From NCBI GenBank assembly GCA_045645245.1, contig JAZRIK010000127.1:1-8646 (forward strand): a stretch of 8,646 bases of DNA. The letters are read 5' to 3'. Both the position numbers and the translations under genes were made by a program. This DNA comes from Scatosoma sp045645245 (GTDB lineage: Bacteria; Bacillota; Clostridia; Christensenellales; Borkfalkiaceae). This document shows, in pieces, positions 1 through 5,375 of this stretch. The first letter of the stretch is position 1, and each line of letters begins with the position of its first letter. Under the pieces are notes generated by a model. It had not been told where the DNA came from and ran no database searches. It saw only the letters and a list, made by a program, of their open reading frames with translations.

Positions 1-48
1 GCGATGATGGCGCACGGCATCGTATAAACTAAATACAGCAAAATAAAC

Positions 49-80
49 GGGCAGGTATGCAATTCAACGCATACCTGCCC
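49..80. terminator. Perfect 12-bp hairpin, probable bidirectional intrinsic terminator
   Basis: The left arm (49-60, gggcaggtatgc) is exactly complementary to the right arm (69-80), with an 8-base loop at 61-68. The stem is GC-rich at its base. Read on the minus strand, it starts 22 bases after the stop codon of the last GTPase gene and is followed by a T-rich tract (GTTTATTTTG), as expected of a rho-independent terminator. Read on the plus strand, it is followed by TATTCATTTTTGTTTTT, also a good U-tract. It therefore probably ends the long minus-strand gene run and may also terminate a convergent plus-strand gene lying to the left of the window. Confidence 0.88.
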
Positions 81-102
81 TATTCATTTTTGTTTTTAGT
101 GA

Positions 103-1062
103 TTAATAAAACGTAGCAAGCTGTTCTTCGGGCGGTTCGCAAACCACTACTTTTTCCGCCACAAGCACAGGGCCTTTGCCTTTATAAATACGGTGCTTTT
201 GGAATTGCACTTTTGCCGTGACTACAATCCAGTCGCGCGTGTTTAAGTCCATAACGCCGGGCATCACGCATGCGAGCCCGCAATATTCGATATCGTCGGC
301 GCAACAGGTCATTACGTGCCTACCCAAAACGATGTCTTGGGGGGAAAGGCGGTTATCGCGTGCAACCAAACCTTTGAATTTGACTGTTTTGCCGATATAG
401 CTTTCCAAATTTTCCGTCAAATCGCGGTAGAAAAACGCATAATCTTTGTCTTCGATTTGAATAATAGGCGCATTGATATCAAACGGCAACGGGTCTTCGA
501 TATCGTCGAAATCCGCCTTGCCGTCCACGCGTTCGTAAACAATATCACAGCGGCGGGAAATGCCGCGCACAATTTTGTGCAGTTCCATTTTATCCATACT
601 ATCGTCGTAGCGGTTGAACACAACAAGCTGCGTGCTTTGGATTTTATCGAACGTAAACTGACGCATATTTGCGTTATAGTTTAAGAAGCTGCGCGCGTCG
701 AAAAAAGTCATTACTTGATTAATCATCCAGCCTTCGGGCATTGCGGCAAAGAAATCTTCTAAAAGCCACGTGCCGTTGTATTCGACAACGATACGCTCCG
801 CCCCGCAATTTGCTTGCATCTGTGTTAAATATTCTTCGGTCAACTGCTCTTTTTCAATAAAGGCAATTTCGGTATTTTCCGCGTCCGCGAACTTGATGCT
901 TTCGTATTCTTCTTCCCCTTCTTCCATCACGAGCAAAAGTGTTTTTTCGCCCGATGCAAAGCGGGGGTCTTCCAGCGTTTCTTGGATAAATTTCGTTTTG
1001 CCCGATTCTAAAAATCCTAAAAATAAATAGACGGGTGTTTCGGTAGGTAATTTTTGTTTCAT
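103..1062 (-). CDS. COG0523/CobW-like P-loop GTPase fused to a DUF1980/YcgQ-like C-terminal domain
   Basis: A 319-residue protein with two parts. Residues 10-200 form a G domain of the SIMIBI class: P-loop GFLESGKTK (16-24), a Glu-x-x-Gly switch-like motif (EYNG, 94-97) and an NKxD-like base-recognition motif (FNRYD, 149-153). The CxCC metal motif typical of CobW/COG0523 proteins is absent. Residues about 208-310 resemble the C-terminal domain of the TIGR03943/DUF1980 (YcgQ) family: a YxGKxVxxxG strand (222-231), then RHVMTCCADD (248-257), then a WIVVTAKV strand pair (278-285). Cys253, Cys254, Cys261 and Cys265 could bind metal. In other Firmicutes the DUF1980 partner is usually encoded beside a permease (YcgR type); none is visible here. 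The start is an ATG with AGGGA about 6 bases upstream. It follows the CxCC-containing GTPase after 17 bases, so the two are probably cotranscribed and may work together in metal (zinc?) delivery. The domain calls rest on motif recognition; the metal and client are unknown. Confidence 0.85.
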   Translation of the reverse strand: MKQKLPTETPVYLFLGFLESGKTKFIQETLEDPRFASGEKTLLLVMEEGEEEYESIKFADAENTEIAFIEKEQLTEEYLTQMQANCGAERIVVEYNGTWLLEDFFAAMPEGWMINQVMTFFDARSFLNYNANMRQFTFDKIQSTQLVVFNRYDDSMDKMELHKIVRGISRRCDIVYERVDGKADFDDIEDPLPFDINAPIIQIEDKDYAFFYRDLTENLESYIGKTVKFKGLVARDNRLSPQDIVLGRHVMTCCADDIEYCGLACVMPGVMDLNTRDWIVVTAKVQFQKHRIYKGKGPVLVAEKVVVCEPPEEQLATFY

Positions 1063-1079
1063 AATTTTTCCCTATTTGC

Positions 1080-2207
1080 TTATAAATTGAATAACGCTTG
1101 CAGCGCTTGTTCATTGAGTTTGCAACCGATCACGCACAAGCGACCGATGACGCTTGCCGCGCCGTCGCGCACGTCCGCTTCGCCGGGGACGTAGTCGAAA
1201 TGCAACCAACCGTTTTCCCCTGCTACAATGCCTTTGGCACGCAAGACAACGCCAAATTCTTCTTCGTTTTGCAGTGCTTTTAATGCGGAAATTAAGCCGT
1301 CTTTCGTATATTTTTTCGTCGTTTCTCTGCCCCAACTGGTGAACACTTCGTCGGCGTGATGATGGTGTTGATGGGTACCATGTCCGTGATGATGCTCGTG
1401 GTGTTGACAATCGCAATGCTCGTCGTGGCATTCGTGCTCGTGATGGTGCTCGTGGTGGTGACAATCGCAATGCTCGTCGTGGCACTCGTGCTCGTGATGG
1501 TGCTCGTGGTGGTGACAATCGCAATGCTCGTCGTGGCATTCGTGCTCGTGGTGATGTTCGTGGTGGTGATGATGTTCCACTTCGTTTGCAAGCTTGTCTA
1601 ATTCTGCCTGCAAACCGTCTTTTTGTTCCATCGCTGCCAAAATCGCTTTGCCGTCCAAATCTTCCCAAGCTGCCGTCACAAGCCGAGCTTGGGGATTTTT
1701 CTCTTTGAGCATAGCCACCGCCGCCGCGACCTTTTCATCGCCCGCCTTTTGCGTATGCGATAAAATGATACAGCTTGCATTTTCCACTTGGTCAAGGAAA
1801 AACTCGCCAAAGTTCTTCATATACATTTTGCATTTAGACGCGTCAACGACCGTACAAAATGCGTTGAGCGCAGCGTTTTCCAAGCCCGCCGACGACACCG
1901 CTTTGATAACGTCGGACAGCTTGCCCACCCCCGACGGCTCGATGATGATACGGTCGGGCGCATACTCGCTTGCAACCTGCTGCAACGCTTTGGAAAAATC
2001 GCCAACCAGCGAGCAACAAATACAGCCGGAATTCATTTCCGTCACGTTAATCCCCGCGTCCTGTAAAAATCCGCCGTCGATGCCGATTTCGCCAAACTCG
2101 TTTTCAATGAGTACGATTTTCTCGCCTACATACGCTTCTTGAATAAGCTTTTTAATGAGCGTGGTTTTGCCCGCGCCTAAAAATCCTGAAAAAATATCAA
2201 TTTTCAT
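1080..2207 (-). CDS. COG0523/CobW-family GTPase (metallochaperone type) with Cys/His repeat insert
   Basis: A 375-residue G3E-family GTPase. It shows the P-loop GFLGAGKTT (8-16), the family metal-binding GCICCS (61-66, a CxCC motif), the ExxG motif EPSG (90-93) and a C-terminal CobW_C-type domain (about 287-375). COG0523 proteins couple GTP hydrolysis to delivery of metals such as zinc or cobalt in the cytoplasm. The expected NKxD guanine-recognition motif is replaced by SHTQ at 150-153. Between the G domain and CobW_C lies a 73-residue linker (212-284) containing 40 His and 9 Cys. It consists of three identical 18-residue units (HHHEHHHEHECHDEHCDC) and a degenerate fourth. Such tails buffer or sense metal in other family members, but inclusion of Cys in a repeated unit is less usual. 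The start ATG has AAGGAG 11 bases upstream (2219-2224). It lies 45 bases after the aminopeptidase stop, with no clear Zur-type palindrome in that gap. The metal is not identifiable from sequence. Confidence 0.93.
   Translation of the reverse strand: MKIDIFSGFLGAGKTTLIKKLIQEAYVGEKIVLIENEFGEIGIDGGFLQDAGINVTEMNSGCICCSLVGDFSKALQQVASEYAPDRIIIEPSGVGKLSDVIKAVSSAGLENAALNAFCTVVDASKCKMYMKNFGEFFLDQVENASCIILSHTQKAGDEKVAAAVAMLKEKNPQARLVTAAWEDLDGKAILAAMEQKDGLQAELDKLANEVEHHHHHEHHHEHECHDEHCDCHHHEHHHEHECHDEHCDCHHHEHHHEHECHDEHCDCQHHEHHHGHGTHQHHHHADEVFTSWGRETTKKYTKDGLISALKALQNEEEFGVVLRAKGIVAGENGWLHFDYVPGEADVRDGAASVIGRLCVIGCKLNEQALQALFNL
1406..1567 (-). repeat. Three in-frame 54-bp tandem repeats encoding Cys/His metal-binding units
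   Basis: The copies occupy 1406-1459, 1460-1513 and 1514-1567 and each starts gacaatcgcaatgctcgtcg on the plus strand. Copies 1 and 2 differ at one base; copies 1 and 3 differ at three. All differences are silent, so the three encoded 18-residue units are identical. A degenerate fourth unit continues to about 1355. Because 54 is a multiple of three, gain or loss of a unit keeps the reading frame. Confidence 0.95.
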
Positions 2208-2252
2208 CCTACGTTTTGCTCCTTATTGTGCGTGCGTTTGATTACAAAAATC

Positions 2253-3479
2253 TTAAAATGCCCAGTTGCCGTCTTTGAAAATTTGCACCTTTTTACCGTC
2301 TTTGGTAATACCGACGATGGACGTATCTCTTGCGCCGATCATAAAGTCAACGTGGATCATACTCTCGTTAATGCCGCGTTTTTTGCATTCTTCATCGGTG
2401 TAATTTTCGTAGCCCTTTAAGCATTCGTTAAAGCCATGCCCCATAGCAAAGTGGCAACTTGCGTTTTCGTCAAACAAAGTATTGAAGAACAAAACACCCG
2501 ATTGATTGATGGGCGAATCGTAGGGAATGAGTGCGCATTCGCCTAACTTTCCTGCGCCTTCGTCCATAGAGACCATTTCTTTTAAGAGTGCTTCGCCTTT
2601 TTCCGCCTTCGCTTCTACTACCTTTCCGCCTTCAAATTTGAGCGAGAAGTTGTCGATCAATTCGCCCATATACGAGAGCGGTTTGGTCGAATAGACAATC
2701 CCTTCCGCCGACCCTGCTTTGGGGGACGTAAATACTTCTTCGGTGGGAATGTTGGGGTTAAATACTCTGCCTTTGAGCGTTTTTTCGTTGCCGCCGCAGA
2801 AAATTCCGTCTTCGTTGAGCTCTACCTTTAAGTTCGTGCCGTTGGAGCTGGTATAGACGAGATATTGCAAACCGAGCGCGTTGAGATACGCGCAGCGCGC
2901 GTCCAAATCGGCGTTGTGTTCTTTCCAAGCTTTTACGGGGTTTTTACCGTCCGCACGGGAAGTTTTTAAGATGACTTTCCACATTTCTTCCACCGCTTTG
3001 CTTTCGGAAAGCTGCGGGAATACCTTTTTCGCCCACGCTTTACCTGGAACGGCGGCGATACACCATTGATGCTTGTTTTCTATCGCCAAACGATACGGCT
3101 TTACTTGGGGATAAATCGCGCGTCTCGCCGCACTCATCTTCGCTTGATCTACGCCGTTCATTCCGTCGGGATCTTCCGATTCGATAAAAAGGCGGCAGGA
3201 ATAGTTTTTCGCTTTATATTCCCACTTCGCTTTTGCCCAAGGCGCGAGTGTGGAAAGCGATTCGAGCGAGCGGTATTGCGAGCTGAGCTTATCTACCGGT
3301 TGGTAGCTCCATTCGACGTAAACTTCGCCTGCGCCTGCTTTGTAGCATTCTTCCACGACCATTGCGACAAATTCGGGTTGGTCAAGGCCTGCGGCGATGA
3401 ATACCGATTGACCTTTTTTAACGTTTAAGCCAACTTTTGCAATCAATTTTGCGTATTTTTTCAATTGTGTTTTTCTCAT
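2253..3479 (-). CDS. M29-family metallo-aminopeptidase (AmpS/AmpT/PepS type)
   Basis: A 408-residue protein, matching the usual length of about 410 for peptidase family M29, cytoplasmic aminopeptidases with two metal ions that remove N-terminal residues from peptides. The N-terminus (KYAKLIAKVGLNVKKGQSV) is typical. The family's metal and catalytic positions are visible: TEEVFTSP with Glu248, GECALIP with Glu314, ENASCHFAMG with His343, and IHVDFMIG with His376 and Asp378. The position expected to hold the family tyrosine (Tyr352 in the Thermus enzyme) seems to be Phe350. The frame is open further upstream to 3524, but that start would overlap the preceding gene and has no ribosome binding site. 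The ATG at 3479 has AAGGAG 7 bases upstream and is chosen. It follows the U32-family gene after 34 bases and precedes the GTPases, and is probably part of the same transcript. No signal peptide is seen. Confidence 0.93.
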   Translation of the reverse strand: MRKTQLKKYAKLIAKVGLNVKKGQSVFIAAGLDQPEFVAMVVEECYKAGAGEVYVEWSYQPVDKLSSQYRSLESLSTLAPWAKAKWEYKAKNYSCRLFIESEDPDGMNGVDQAKMSAARRAIYPQVKPYRLAIENKHQWCIAAVPGKAWAKKVFPQLSESKAVEEMWKVILKTSRADGKNPVKAWKEHNADLDARCAYLNALGLQYLVYTSSNGTNLKVELNEDGIFCGGNEKTLKGRVFNPNIPTEEVFTSPKAGSAEGIVYSTKPLSYMGELIDNFSLKFEGGKVVEAKAEKGEALLKEMVSMDEGAGKLGECALIPYDSPINQSGVLFFNTLFDENASCHFAMGHGFNECLKGYENYTDEECKKRGINESMIHVDFMIGARDTSIVGITKDGKKVQIFKDGNWAF

Positions 3480-3486
3480 TGTGGTT

Positions 3487-3492
3487 CTCCTT
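3487..3492 (-). promoter_or_regulatory. Ribosome binding site (AAGGAG) fixing the aminopeptidase start
   Basis: On the minus strand AAGGAG lies 7 bases before the ATG at 3479. The longer in-frame start at 3524 has only an A/T-rich leader with no Shine-Dalgarno sequence. This site therefore decides the shorter 408-residue protein. Confidence 0.85.
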
Positions 3493-3513
3493 AAATATTT
3501 GGATATATTTACG

Positions 3514-4716
3514 TTATTTTTCATTTTTACGGCGCAAATAATCGCCTTTTTGTAAATTCAGCGAACACTTAATTTTATAAATCGCTTGTACCAGCTTACA
3601 ATCGTCCACGGCGTTATCCTGCGCGTCAAATACTTCTTCTACTTTCAAGCTTTGTCTAAAATGTGCGCTCGGCGAAAGCACTTCCAGCTCGTCGCCCACC
3701 TTAAAACGATTGCGCATTTGCACGTAGATATAGCCGCTTTCGCTTTTTTCTACGTCCGCTATATACGTATAATCGCCTTTCGATTGACTGTCGTTATAAT
3801 TGACCGTTTCGCTGTTATTGCCCTTTGCGTAAGCCAAAGTATAGTCGCGATGGGCAACCGCTAAAAGCTCTTGTTCGCTTACTGCAGGGTCTTCCCCATT
3901 CATCGCTCTACGGTATGCGTTGATTACCGTTGCCAAATAATAGCCGCTCTTCATTCTGCCTTCAATTTTGAATGAACAAATACCTGCCCCCGCCATTTCG
4001 TCTAAATAGGCAAGCATATTCAGATCCTTGCTATTAAAAATGTACGTGCCTTTTTCATCTTGCTCAATGGGCAACCACTCTGATTTTCCGTTCGTGGCAT
4101 TGAGCGCACGCACTTCGTATTTCCATCTACACGATTGCACGCACGCGCCGCGGTTGGACGAGCGACCGTCTAAATAATCGGACAGTAAGCATCGACCGCT
4201 ATACGATATGCACATCGCGCCGTGTACGAAGCTTTCCAGCTCCATTTCAGGGACAAAATCGTGAATTTGTTTGATTTCGGCAATCGGCAGCTCGCGTGCT
4301 AAAATAACGCGCGAAACGCCCTGCTCTTGCCAAAATTTTACGGCGTATTTGTTGGTTGTGTTCGCTTGCGTGGAAAGATGAATGGCAAGCTTGGGCGCGT
4401 ATTTTTGCGCCACGTAAACAATTCCCGGGTCGCTGATAATAGCAGCATCTACACCGATACGCTCCAAATATTGAAAGTATTCGGGCAGACGTTCAAAATC
4501 GGCGTTGCGCGCATAAACGTTGGCGGTCACATATACTTTTTTACCTTGCGCGTGCGCAAAGTCGGTCGCGCTTTTCAGCTCGTCCAAAGTAAAGTTGTCC
4601 GCAAACGTACGCAGGGAAAATTGCTTGCCGCCCAAATATACCGCGTCTGCGCCAAAGTACAATGCAGTTTTTAATTTTTCATAATTGCCCGCAGGCGCTA
4701 AAAGCTCTACGTTCAT
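3514..4716 (-). CDS. trhP: Peptidase U32-family tRNA uridine-34 5-hydroxylase (TrhP/YrrO/YegQ type)
   Basis: A 400-residue protein of the former 'peptidase U32' family. It begins with the diagnostic ELLAPAGNYEKLKTAL (4-19) and AVYLGG (25-30). The U32 signature ExFxxGxMCxxxxGxCxxS is at 161-179, and four Cys (169, 176, 192, 196) match the set expected to hold an iron-sulfur cluster. KIEGRMKS (250-257) and a C-terminal beta domain (about 315-395) complete the fold. TrhP enzymes use prephenate to hydroxylate U34 of tRNA to 5-hydroxyuridine, the first step to 5-methoxyuridine (Gram-positives) or cmo5U (E. coli). The gene directly upstream is the matching methyltransferase trmR, overlapping by 4 bases (ATGA), which strongly supports this role over proteolysis or other U32 functions such as 23S rRNA hydroxylation. 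AAGGGGA lies 7 bases before the ATG. At 400 residues it is slightly shorter than YrrO (about 420). Only one trhP copy is in the window, whereas Bacillus has two. Confidence 0.88.
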   Translation of the reverse strand: MNVELLAPAGNYEKLKTALYFGADAVYLGGKQFSLRTFADNFTLDELKSATDFAHAQGKKVYVTANVYARNADFERLPEYFQYLERIGVDAAIISDPGIVYVAQKYAPKLAIHLSTQANTTNKYAVKFWQEQGVSRVILARELPIAEIKQIHDFVPEMELESFVHGAMCISYSGRCLLSDYLDGRSSNRGACVQSCRWKYEVRALNATNGKSEWLPIEQDEKGTYIFNSKDLNMLAYLDEMAGAGICSFKIEGRMKSGYYLATVINAYRRAMNGEDPAVSEQELLAVAHRDYTLAYAKGNNSETVNYNDSQSKGDYTYIADVEKSESGYIYVQMRNRFKVGDELEVLSPSAHFRQSLKVEEVFDAQDNAVDDCKLVQAIYKIKCSLNLQKGDYLRRKNEK

Positions 4717-5354
4717 TTTTCTTCCCCTTTCGTTTTGCCGTGATAAACGGATAACGCAACGCCGTCGCCGATATTGATAACCGACGTGCGGAAATCTTTA
4801 TCCGCTGTTAAAACACTCAAATACGAGCGAATTTTTTCCACAATCGACTTGCGTTTTTGCGGCGTGGGCTCTTCGCCGCTTACCCAGCCAAATAATAAAA
4901 CGTCGTCGGAAAAGAGTACCGCGCCTTTGACCATCAAGCGTTTTAAGTCGAATAAATATTTTTCATACTGCGCTTTCGGACCGTCTAAAAAGACGAAATC
5001 GAATTGCCCATCCATCATCGATAAAATTTCGCCCGCGTCACCCAGGTATGCGTTGACTTTATTTTCTACGCCAAAATCGGCAAAATTTTGCTTGGCTTCT
5101 ATATACCGATCTTCTTCCAACTCGATGGTGGTAAGCCTTGCTTGGGGGCAGCATTCTAACATAGCTACGCCCGACAAGCCGACCGCCGTACCGATTTCTA
5201 AAATGCGTTTTGGCTTGTACATTTCCAGCGTTAACAGCAGGAAATTCAGCGTTTCTTCGTCGGCTACGGGGATTCCGCGCGCGAGTGCGTCCGCCCTGCG
5301 CGAAGCCAGCTTTTCGCTAATATTCGATTGTACGAGTGACGCCGTAAATTTCAT
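4713..5354 (-). CDS. trmR: SAM-dependent O-methyltransferase, probable tRNA 5-hydroxyuridine methyltransferase TrmR (YrrM)
   Basis: A 213-residue class I methyltransferase of the COMT-like 'O-methyltransferase family 3', close to the roughly 217 residues of Bacillus TrmR. Motif I is ILEIGTAVGLSG (51-62). An acidic ribose-binding position is in TIELEEDR (76-83), followed by GDAGEIL (105-111). Metal-binding residues fit VFLDGPKAQY (Asp124) and LFSDDVL (Asp150/Asp151). TrmR methylates 5-hydroxyuridine at tRNA position 34 to 5-methoxyuridine. Alone the fold could be a catechol- or caffeoyl-type O-methyltransferase, but the 4-base ATGA overlap with trhP and the same pairing in Bacillus (yrrM-yrrN-yrrO) support the tRNA role. 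The ATG has AAAGGAT about 7 bases upstream. It begins 21 bases after the RNase J stop, implying cotranscription with rnj. Confidence 0.88.
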   Translation of the reverse strand: MKFTASLVQSNISEKLASRRADALARGIPVADEETLNFLLLTLEMYKPKRILEIGTAVGLSGVAMLECCPQARLTTIELEEDRYIEAKQNFADFGVENKVNAYLGDAGEILSMMDGQFDFVFLDGPKAQYEKYLFDLKRLMVKGAVLFSDDVLLFGWVSGEEPTPQKRKSIVEKIRSYLSVLTADKDFRTSVINIGDGVALSVYHGKTKGEEK

Positions 5355-5375
5355 ACGCTTATCCTTTGTTTGCGC

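Noticed and set aside
1..27. Possible 3' tail of a plus-strand gene ending ...AMMAHGIV-stop
   Set aside because: Eight codons are too few to identify a gene; another frame also ends in a stop at 30-32. Only the bidirectional terminator hints at a convergent gene.
1406..1567. Direct repeats as a possible CRISPR array
   Set aside because: The 54-bp units are contiguous with no unique spacers and lie in frame inside a clear GTPase gene.
1356..1601. Plus-strand open frame of 81 residues rich in Val, Met and Leu that looks like a membrane protein
   Set aside because: It is the antisense of the His/Glu/Cys repeat: His codons (CAC/CAT) read backwards give GTG/ATG. The hydrophobic pattern is a by-product of the repeat, with no ribosome binding site or gene context.
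1111..1668. 185-residue minus-strand frame rich in Arg, Pro and Ser with repeats
   Set aside because: It is an alternative frame of the 54-bp repeats inside the GTPase gene. The GTPase frame has all conserved motifs, so this one is a by-product.
3480..3524. Longer start of the aminopeptidase at 3524
   Set aside because: It overlaps the upstream gene, has no Shine-Dalgarno sequence, and a good AAGGAG supports the ATG at 3479.
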